This document shows, in pieces, positions 1 to 3,713 of a stretch of DNA of 5,099 nt (position 1 is the stretch's first letter; each line of letters starts with the position of its first letter). The notes beneath the pieces were generated by a model that worked only from the letters and a program-made list of their open reading frames with translations, had not been told where the DNA came from and ran no database searches. Position numbers and translations under genes: made by a program. Origin of the DNA: Candidatus Wildermuthbacteria bacterium (GTDB taxonomy: Bacteria > Patescibacteriota > Minisyncoccia > Minisyncoccales > UBA10102); assembly GCA_016177065.1 (NCBI GenBank), contig JACOVZ010000030.1:1-5099 (forward strand). The letters are read 5' to 3'.

Positions 1-44
1 TTCCCACACTTTAACCCACAACCTTTTTATGAGTTGAAATATAG

Positions 45-86
45 GAGGAAGTCATTCGCTTAAAGCGAATGCCGATTGACTTCCTC
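45..86 (-). other. Two-level hairpin downstream of the 79-aa ORF
   Basis: GAGGAAGTC (45-53) pairs with GACTTCCTC (78-86). Inside, ATTCGC (54-59) pairs with GCGAAT (65-70) around TTAAA, leaving seven bases (71-77) bulged on one side. No T-run follows in either direction. Positions 1-44 hold no gene I can support. CCCACACTTTAA at 3-14 resembles the 5' arms of the hairpin copies at 564 and 1752 and may be a cut-off relative. Confidence 0.6.
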
Positions 87-122
87 ATGTCTACCTCTTC
101 GGCTGAGATTTAAAAAATAGAT

Positions 123-362
123 CTACATGTTCGTAATATCCTTTCCGAACTTTCTTGCCCAAGCAATAAGGCCATTATTATCAGAAAGCAGAATTTCCCT
201 GGGCCAACTTTCTTTGGTCCATATCGTTTGAGCCTCTGATGACATAAGTCCCCAAATGGAATCAGCGCCCCTACCTCCGAAACCATTAAGAGATCCTCGG
301 AACTTGGGGTTTCTGTCAGCCGCTTCTTTTTGCGCGCGCAGAATATCCTGTAGTAGATCCAT
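123..362 (-). CDS. Small soluble protein, unknown function (79 aa)
   Basis: Not recognised. The ATG at 362 follows a purine-rich AAAGAGAGG 8 nt upstream, a moderate ribosome site. The protein has balanced charge and a globular look (MDLLQDILRAQKEAADRN, then GGRGADSIWGLMSSEAQTIW, then LLSDNNGLIAWARKFGKD), with four tryptophans and no membrane segment. The glycine-rich stretch NGFGGRGAD is its most notable feature. A longer overlapping frame starting at 445 has no ribosome site and a Cys/Ile/Lys-biased composition typical of a shadow. A T6 run follows the stop without a stem before it. The large hairpin at 45-86 comes next. Likely real but unproven. Confidence 0.5.
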   Translation of the reverse strand: MDLLQDILRAQKEAADRNPKFRGSLNGFGGRGADSIWGLMSSEAQTIWTKESWPREILLSDNNGLIAWARKFGKDITNM

Positions 363-409
363 ATACGCAGCCTCTCTTTCTGTTTGCTTTGAAGGTTTGC
401 TGTAGTTCT

Positions 410-507
410 CGCTCCAGATTTACTCCGGAGCGGCGAGCTGAACACTAACTTTCGTTCTTCATTCCTAATTTTGTTTCTGAATGTTTCTCGCTAATGTTCA
501 TTTCGCC
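410..507 (-). other. Long imperfect hairpin plus small stem upstream of the 79-aa ORF
   Basis: In minus-strand RNA, 507-490 pairs with 449-432 at 16 of 18 positions, with a 2x2 internal loop and two G-U pairs. The 40-nt loop contains a weak CATTC/GAATG pair. Next to it, CGCTCC (410-415) and GGAGCG (427-432) form a 6-bp stem. Only very short frames (14 and 18 codons) lie here. The stretch 363-553 therefore looks like leader or structured RNA, not coding. Confidence 0.5.
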
Positions 508-553
508 GCCCTGAACTAATTTCAAGGTACTCCATCTGCTTTCTGCGAGAGCG

Positions 554-613
554 CTTCCAGACTCCACGCTTTAGACCGTAATGCGTGATTATGGACTAAA
601 GCGTGGGTGGAAG
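554..613. repeat. Inverted-repeat hairpin (element copy B)
   Basis: CCACGCTTTAG (564-574) and CTAAAGCGTGG (596-606) are an 11-bp perfect stem. Inside, CCGTAAT (576-582) pairs with ATTATGG (588-594) with one G-U on the plus strand. Outside, CTTCCA (554-559) pairs with TGGAAG (608-613). It shares CTAAAGCGTG and surrounding bases with the hairpin at 1752-1803, so the two are probably copies of one element. Confidence 0.7.
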
Positions 614-650
614 TAAATCTTTCATTGTGATTGAGCTACTTTACTTCCAC
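607..650 (-). other. 11-bp hairpin abutting the next hairpin
   Basis: Perfect arms GTGGAAGTAAA (607-617) and TTTACTTCCAC (640-650) enclose a 22-nt loop. It ends exactly where the 564-606 stem begins. Bases 608-613 (TGGAAG) can instead pair with 554-559 (CTTCCA) to lengthen that neighbouring stem, so the two arrangements compete. It begins 36 nt after the 72-aa membrane gene on the minus strand. Confidence 0.65.
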
Positions 651-686
651 TGAATACCCTGTAGCTGACGGGTCTGCCATCAGAAC

Positions 687-905
687 TTACTGTTTTCGTT
701 TGGCATTGATGAAAAACAGTATCGTAAAAACTATGCTTGAGCCTGCCCCGATTCCTGCGAATGAGACGAGGAGGGTAAAAGATCCTGTCGAGAAAAGTTG
801 CTCGCTGAATCGCAGGTCAGCGAGTACAAGACCCCACATTATTCCCGTCACCATCACAAGAGCAAGGATGCCCAATACTAAAGCTGAAGAATTTTTCTCG
901 TACAT
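687..905 (-). CDS. Small two-helix membrane protein, unknown function (72 aa)
   Basis: Not recognised by family. The ATG at 905 is preceded by AAAGGAGAG with suitable spacing, which supports both the gene and the start. After a short charged N-terminus (MYEKNS) come two hydrophobic segments, about residues 8-30 (ALVLGILALVMVTGIMWGLV) and 42-67 (FTLLVSFAGIGAGSSIVFTI onward), joined by a short polar loop DLRFSEQLFSTG. The C-terminus is NAKRKQ. Positive charge on the last residues suggests a helical hairpin with both ends in the cytoplasm. No cleavable signal peptide is evident. The opposite-strand frame (TTG start, no ribosome site) is a shadow. Two abutting hairpins follow its stop. Confidence 0.7.
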   Translation of the reverse strand: MYEKNSSALVLGILALVMVTGIMWGLVLADLRFSEQLFSTGSFTLLVSFAGIGAGSSIVFTILFFINAKRKQ

Positions 906-977
906 GACACTCTCCTTTTATGTGCTTTACTTCTTTCCGCTCGCCTGAACCCTTCAACTTGTTTTAGGGCTTAGGTG

Positions 978-1007
978 AACGGGCAACTCGATGCCCGTTG
1001 CGTTTTT
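978..1007 (+). terminator. Intrinsic terminator-like hairpin, plus strand
   Basis: AACGGGCA (978-985) and TGCCCGTT (992-999) form a perfect 8-bp stem with a 6-nt loop. GCG and TTTTT (1003-1007) follow on the plus strand. The T-run is on the plus side only, so it would stop rightward transcription, that is, antisense to the small genes. No convincing plus-strand gene precedes it. On the minus strand it is one more hairpin in the leader of the 72-aa membrane protein gene. Confidence 0.5.
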
Positions 1008-1071
1008 ACATTCTGCTTTTCAAAAAACTGAGAATATCTGAGATAATTTGAATGTATATGAGAATGTCCAT
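1006..1071 (-). CDS. Possible 21-aa hydrophobic peptide
   Basis: Not recognised. ATG at 1071 to TAA at 1006 encodes MDILIYIQIISDILSFLKSRM, amphipathic and hydrophobic with a basic end. The size and character resemble small membrane-active peptides such as type I toxins, but that is only a resemblance. No ribosome site is seen, and an odd palindrome TATCTGAGATA (1035-1045) lies inside. A hairpin follows 6 nt after the stop, as for other ORFs of the region. An AT-rich stretch can give such a frame by chance. Confidence 0.15.
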   Translation of the reverse strand: MDILIYIQIISDILSFLKSRM

Positions 1072-1092
1072 TGTATTGTATTTAATTTTGTA

Positions 1093-1137
1093 CCTCATCA
1101 CTCAATCCACGACTCTTGTCATGAATTGAGTATGAGG
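1093..1137 (-). other. 20-bp hairpin downstream of the 88-aa gene
   Basis: In minus-strand RNA, 1137-1118 pairs with 1113-1093 through 6, 8 and 6 bp, with one bulged G (1099) and an AAGA loop. Two pairs are G-U on this strand and A-C on the other. It begins 21 nt after the stop of the 88-aa gene. No U-tract follows, so a mRNA 3'-end stabiliser or RNase III site is more plausible than an intrinsic terminator. Confidence 0.6.
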
Positions 1138-1158
1138 GGGGAAATGATGCATTTTTGA

Positions 1159-1425
1159 TCATCTCCCCCTTTTGCGCTTTCTTTCTTTTCCCCTTTCCCG
1201 CTCAAGGTAATCCCGAAGTGCCTGCATAGCTTCGCTATGCTCAACGCTAATTTCTTCAAGTACGACTTCATTGCTGATCTTCGTGGCTTTCTTAAAGAAC
1301 CATTTCTGATCTCGATAAAACAGGATTTTGATTGGAGTCTCAGCTTCGTTGTATTCGATCGTCTCAAGGACGATCTCTTTCCCTGTTTTAAGCCCCTCAA
1401 GCAAGATCTTCATTCTTTCTTTCAT
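1159..1425 (-). CDS. Small soluble protein with basic tail, unknown function (88 aa)
   Basis: Not recognised. The start at 1425 is chosen over an upstream in-frame ATG at 1500 because a perfect AAGGAGGT lies 8 nt before it. The longer version would also translate through the 13-bp hairpin. The 88-aa protein is highly charged. Residues 1-60 alternate hydrophobic and charged residues (MKILLEGLKTGKEIVLETIEY, then IKILFYRDQKWFFKKAT), suggesting a small beta-rich fold. Residues 62-78 look helical (HSEAMQALRDYLERER). The end, RERGKERKRKRGR, is strongly basic and could contact nucleic acid, which is inference. No signal peptide or membrane segment. It is flanked by hairpins on both sides and lies downstream of the strong leftward promoter. 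Confidence 0.75.
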   Translation of the reverse strand: MKERMKILLEGLKTGKEIVLETIEYNEAETPIKILFYRDQKWFFKKATKISNEVVLEEISVEHSEAMQALRDYLERERGKERKRKRGR

Positions 1426-1433
1426 TTCATAAT

Positions 1434-1447
1434 ACCTCCTTAGAGGT
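1434..1447 (-). promoter_or_regulatory. Strong Shine-Dalgarno site, possibly hidden in a small stem
   Basis: AAGGAGGT (1441-1434) is a perfect ribosome site, 8 nt before the ATG at 1425, and decides that start. Directly upstream, ACCTC can pair with GAGGT over 5 bp around a TAAG loop and would cover the site. A second ATG at 1430 is too close to the site and stops after two codons (ATGAAATGA). Confidence 0.6.
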
Positions 1448-1450
1448 TGT

Positions 1451-1484
1451 GAGAGTTGGAGCGGATTTCTCCGCTCCAACTCCC
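1451..1484 (-). other. 13-bp hairpin with GAAA tetraloop upstream of the 88-aa gene
   Basis: Arms 1482-1470 and 1465-1453 are perfectly complementary over 13 bp, and the minus-strand loop is GAAA, a stable GNRA tetraloop (the plus-strand loop would be TTTC). A G-U and a G-C pair can extend the base. It sits 9 nt upstream of the Shine-Dalgarno region of the 88-aa gene. No U-tract follows, so it is more likely a processing or stability element than a terminator. Confidence 0.65.
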
Positions 1485-1493
1485 TTCTCATTT

Positions 1494-1694
1494 CTACCAT
1501 CTATTCGAGAGGCCATTCATACCGCTTCCACATTCCAAAGCCTCTTTTCTGGTGCTGTGCAGGCATGAGTGCCCACAATCATGGAGGATTGTGGGCGACC
1601 TGTCTATGACGACCTGTCCTTGTTGCCCTTTTTTCTTTCCCTGTGAATCCTCTGAAATCTGATTCTTTTTTGCACCAGTCGTTGCCTTGATCAC
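1494..1694 (-). CDS. Possible small protein, unknown function (66 aa, GTG start)
   Basis: Not recognised. It starts at GTG with AAAAGGA six nt upstream, a fair ribosome site. The first half is polar and Lys/Gln/Gly-rich (GAKKNQ, GKKKGQQGQ). The second half has cysteines and histidines (DCGHSCLHS, then ECGSG), without a clear metal-binding pattern. A perfect 10-bp inverted repeat and a 9-nt direct repeat lie inside it, which is unusual for coding sequence and may mean the stretch is structured RNA instead. It stops 10 nt before the next hairpin. It lies between the leftward promoter and the 88-aa gene on the same strand. Coding status is uncertain. Confidence 0.33.
   Translation of the reverse strand: MIKATTGAKKNQISEDSQGKKKGQQGQVVIDRSPTILHDCGHSCLHSTRKEALECGSGMNGLSNRW
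1571..1596. repeat. Perfect 10-bp inverted repeat
   Basis: GCCCACAATC (1571-1580) and GATTGTGGGC (1587-1596) enclose a 6-nt loop, giving a stable hairpin on either strand. It lies inside the possible 66-aa ORF. Immediately beside it, CGACCTGTC occurs twice (1596-1604 and 1610-1618), 14 bp apart. Confidence 0.75.
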
Positions 1695-1751
1695 GACAAA
1701 TCCTTTTCCCCAGCCTGCCCTAAAGGTCAGGTCTTATAAGGCCTCCCTCAT

Positions 1752-1803
1752 CCACACACTTCAATTCTCTAATGGACATTCGCCCGAGAACTAAAGCGTG
1801 TGG
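1752..1803 (-). other. 18-bp hairpin with capped inner stem (element copy A)
   Basis: Minus-strand arms CCACACGCTTTAGTTCTC (1803-1786) and GAGAATTGAAGTGTGTGG (1769-1752) pair at all 18 positions, three of them G-U. Inside, GGGC (1785-1782) pairs with GTCC (1777-1774) around a GAAT loop, leaving ATTA unpaired. On the plus strand the G-U pairs become A-C mismatches, so the structure suits minus-strand RNA. It is related to the hairpin at 554-613. No U-tract follows. Confidence 0.6.
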
Positions 1804-1836
1804 ACGAGAATACTTTTTAATGAACTCTTTTAAGCA

Positions 1837-1865
1837 ACAAACGGCCCTTTTAGAGAGCCGCTTGT
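1837..1865 (-). other. RNA hairpin near the 5' end of the leftward transcript
   Basis: Minus-strand arms 1865-1857 and 1845-1837 pair over 9 bp with one G-U and an 11-nt loop. No U-tract follows, so it is a poor intrinsic terminator for rpsP. It overlaps a 13-codon ATG frame (1871-1830) that has no ribosome site. It could be a leader structure about 50 nt from the predicted transcription start. Confidence 0.4.
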
Positions 1866-1922
1866 GTTCATAATTCGCTTGAAAATCTCTGTACGCCAGC
1901 GCTCTCCTTCACTGACAAAAGC

Positions 1923-1951
1923 AGTATAGCATACATTACTGGATTTGTCAA
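1923..1951 (-). promoter_or_regulatory. Near-consensus extended -10 promoter reading leftward
   Basis: On the minus strand, TTGACA (1951-1946, a perfect -35) is followed by 17 nt and TATACT (1928-1923, 5 of 6). TGC directly before it gives an extended -10. Expected start is near 1916. This is the best promoter in the window, and it overlaps the rpsP stop. It drives transcription into the hairpin-rich small-ORF region at 1-1915 rather than into a conserved gene. Confidence 0.7.
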
Positions 1952-2316
1952 GAGGCGGCAGGTTCAGCTGGTTTCTCTGCCGGAACTTCTGCCGCCGGAA
2001 CTGATTCTGGCTGAACTGGAGCAGGTTCCTGTTTTGCTTCTTTTGCTTTTGGTTTTTTGTGCTTCAGTATTTTCTTCCCTTCCACAATCTTCTCTTGCAA
2101 AAGCATATTCCAGATTGTTGGAGAAGGCTGAGCTCCCACTCCAATCCAGTACTTCAGCCTCTCTGGCTTCAGTACCTTTTCCTTAGTTGCGGGATTGTAA
2201 AATCCCACTTCTTCTACAAAGCGGCCTGCTGTTGAGGATTTTGTCTTGTCTGTCACCACTATTTTGAAAGAGGGATGATTCCTTCTTCCTGTTCTATGAA
2301 GTCTGATTGTAAGCAT
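1948..2316 (-). CDS. rpsP: 30S ribosomal protein S16 with an extended Ala/Pro/Glu tail
   Basis: Small-subunit ribosomal protein that helps 30S assembly. Residues 1-83 are the conserved S16 core: MLTIRLHRTGRRNHPSFKIV at the start, then EEVGFYNPATKE and LKYWIGVGAQPSPTIWNMLL. The remaining roughly 40 residues are a low-complexity tail, lysine-rich (KHKKPKAKEAK) then Pro/Ala/Glu/Val-rich, making 122 aa against the usual 80-90. Such tails are common in S16 of some lineages and are probably disordered. It begins 4 nt after the rnc stop without a ribosome site, so it is likely translated by coupling. Its TGA stop lies inside the -35 box of a strong leftward promoter. Confidence 0.96.
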   Translation of the reverse strand: MLTIRLHRTGRRNHPSFKIVVTDKTKSSTAGRFVEEVGFYNPATKEKVLKPERLKYWIGVGAQPSPTIWNMLLQEKIVEGKKILKHKKPKAKEAKQEPAPVQPESVPAAEVPAEKPAEPAAS

Positions 2317-2320
2317 GGTA

Positions 2321-3013
2321 TTACCAACTATTATTATCTAAAGCGCTGCGCGCCGCATTCTCTTCAGCTTCTTGCTTTGAAGATCCCTCTCCTTCTGCCA
2401 CTTTCTTCTCTCCGAAAAATACCCCTATTCTGAATTTCTTTTCGTGATCCGGGCCCCATTCTTCAAGGCTTCTGTAGGTTGGAGTGATCCCCTGTTTTTC
2501 CTGCGCTCTTTCCTGAAGGCTGGATTTTGAATCTCTGAAAAGCTGGGCTTCCAAGACATGGGGGAGCTTTGGAAGAATGCATTGCTCTATGAACTTCTCG
2601 CATGATTTTAACCCTTGGTCAAGATACAAGGCCCCAACAAAAGCTTCAAAGGTATTTGCAAGAATATAGTCTCTGGCTTTTCCGTTTTCCTTTGATTCTC
2701 CTTTTGAAAGCAGAATAAAATCATTGAACCCCAGCTCTTTGGACACCTCAGAAAGCATTTTAGCATTCACAAGGGCCGCTCTCCATGTTGTTAATTCCCC
2801 TTCTGTTTTATCAGGATACCTTTTATACAAATCCTCGGTGACTACAAGCTCAAGCACCGCGTCTCCAAGAAATTCCAGGCGTTCATTGTGAGGAAGGTAA
2901 AATCCGGGATTTTCGTTAAGATACGAGCGGTGGATAAAAGCGTTCAGCAAAAAATCCTTGTTCTTAAACGATATCTTCAGTTTTTTCTCAAGCAGGGAAA
3001 AATCTTTGTCCAT
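2321..3013 (-). CDS. rnc: Ribonuclease III
   Basis: Double-strand-specific endoribonuclease that processes rRNA precursors and structured mRNAs. The 230-aa protein has the full layout: a catalytic RNase III domain at about 5-150 and a dsRNA-binding domain at about 161-226. The signature NERLEFLGDAVLEL (43-56) carries E44, E47 and D51. The second motif, ILANTFEAF (117-125), has E123 but asparagine (N120) where E. coli has D114. I recall this Asn from other CPR-like RNase III proteins but cannot verify it here. The dsRBD shows DSKSSLQERAQ, PTYRSLEEWGPDH and the SSKQEAEENAA helix. It overlaps nusB by 1 nt and lies 4 nt before rpsP. No Shine-Dalgarno sequence is visible, so coupling with nusB probably drives initiation. 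Confidence 0.96.
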   Translation of the reverse strand: MDKDFSLLEKKLKISFKNKDFLLNAFIHRSYLNENPGFYLPHNERLEFLGDAVLELVVTEDLYKRYPDKTEGELTTWRAALVNAKMLSEVSKELGFNDFILLSKGESKENGKARDYILANTFEAFVGALYLDQGLKSCEKFIEQCILPKLPHVLEAQLFRDSKSSLQERAQEKQGITPTYRSLEEWGPDHEKKFRIGVFFGEKKVAEGEGSSKQEAEENAARSALDNNSW

Positions 3014-3459
3014 TATTCTTTTGGTTCAGTTTCTAGTCCCAGCTCCCGGTACACGGTTCCAAGAACCCCGTTGATGAATCTTCCTGAAGACTCTCCTGAA
3101 AAGTTCTTTGCGAGCTCAATCGCTTCGTTAATGGCAACCTTGGGAGGCACTTCTTCTTTGCTGCTGTACAAAAGCTCATACAAGCCGAGCCTTAAGACAT
3201 TTCTGTCTGTAAGCGTAATCTGGTCCAAAGGCCATTCAGGAGCCGCTTTCTCAATAATCTTGTCTAGCTGAGAAAGATGCTCAATGACCCCTTTTACAAG
3301 CCTGCGGACAAATTCCTGGTTGCCAGGCTCCAGGCCCGGCCCGAATTCTTTTAAGTTCCGCTCCACCGCCGTATTCAGCCCCTCATTCTTCTTTCCGTAG
3401 AAATCCCATTCGTACAGGGACTGCATTGCGATGGATCGCGCAAGATGTCTGCTTGCCAT
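3013..3459 (-). CDS. nusB: Transcription antitermination factor NusB
   Basis: NusB binds boxA of rRNA leader transcripts together with S10 (NusE) and supports antitermination and rRNA maturation. The protein is 148 aa, about the usual size, all-helical by composition. Diagnostic stretches are ARSIAMQSLYEWDF near the N-terminus, TDRNVLRLGLYELLY in the middle, PPKVAINEAIELAKNFS, and SGRFINGVLGTVYREL at the end. Start chosen at 3459 because SRHLAR...AMQSLYEWDF fits the family's opening helix. No ribosome site precedes it (the upstream bases are ATTGCACATCA). Its TAA overlaps the rnc ATG by one base (TAATG), which indicates translational coupling. Confidence 0.96.
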   Translation of the reverse strand: MASRHLARSIAMQSLYEWDFYGKKNEGLNTAVERNLKEFGPGLEPGNQEFVRRLVKGVIEHLSQLDKIIEKAAPEWPLDQITLTDRNVLRLGLYELLYSSKEEVPPKVAINEAIELAKNFSGESSGRFINGVLGTVYRELGLETEPKE

Positions 3460-3470
3460 TGATGTGCAAT

Positions 3471-3677
3471 TTACTGAGCTTTTTTCTTCTTATCAATTTT
3501 CTTCAGCACATTTATCGCCTCTCTTCCCTGATAAAATCCGCAGCTTAGGCATACTGCGTGGGGCAGAACTTCTTTTTTGCATTTTGAACATACAACAAAA
3601 GAGGGCTGCTTTGCATGAAGATGCATTCTTCGCTGGCCCTGCCTTGATTTTGACCTATGCTGTTTTGGAACTGCCAT
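3471..3677 (-). CDS. rpmF: 50S ribosomal protein L32
   Basis: Small zinc-ribbon protein of the large ribosomal subunit, 68 aa, the usual length. It begins MAVPKQHRSKSRQGQRR, the family N-terminus, which fixes the start at 3677. An ATG 36 nt upstream in the same frame would add unrelated residues and sits in the predicted -35 box. Two cysteine pairs, CSKC and CLSC, make the zinc ribbon, so this is a zinc-binding form of L32. The C-terminus is lysine-rich (KKIDKKKKAQ). No Shine-Dalgarno sequence is present, and initiation is probably leaderless. It is first gene of a four-gene minus-strand block, with 11 nt to nusB. Confidence 0.96.
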   Translation of the reverse strand: MAVPKQHRSKSRQGQRRMHLHAKQPSFVVCSKCKKEVLPHAVCLSCGFYQGREAINVLKKIDKKKKAQ

Positions 3678-3684
3678 ATGGGAA

Positions 3685-3713
3685 AATATACCAGAGATTA
3701 AAAACTTTTGCAA
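3685..3713 (-). promoter_or_regulatory. Predicted promoter of the rpmF-nusB-rnc-rpsP operon
   Basis: On the minus strand, TTGCAA (3713-3708) and TATATT (3690-3685) are spaced by 17 nt, with 7 nt from the -10 box to the rpmF ATG at 3677. Transcription would start at the A of the ATG or one base before, giving a leaderless rpmF message. It overlaps the last codons and stop of rnhB, so read-through from rnhB is also possible. Confidence 0.55.

Noticed and set aside
45..95. RNase P RNA conserved start (GAGGAAGTC resembles GAGGAAAGTCC)
   Set aside because: The stretch is explained by a local hairpin, and the other conserved RNase P blocks, such as ACAGAAA, are absent downstream.
110..445. 111-aa minus-strand frame
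   Set aside because: It overlaps the better 79-aa ORF in another frame, has no ribosome site, and starts inside a hairpin arm.
631..948. 105-aa plus-strand frame
   Set aside because: It begins with TTG without a ribosome site and is antisense to the membrane protein gene, which has a good site and two clear hydrophobic segments.
1426..1500. Longer start (1500) for the 88-aa protein
   Set aside because: It would have to translate through a perfect 13-bp hairpin and a perfect Shine-Dalgarno sequence that fits the ATG at 1425.
1..1916. Integron cassette array with attC hairpins after each small ORF
   Set aside because: The ORF-hairpin-ORF layout suggests it, but I found no paired RYYYAAC/GTTRRRY core sites in the stems and no integrase in the window. 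An attC covariance-model search would settle it.
1494..1916. tmRNA or other known housekeeping RNA downstream of rpsP
   Set aside because: No tmRNA tRNA-like ends, no TTCGA T-loop with acceptor stem, and no 6S-like or SRP-like conserved loop could be recognised.
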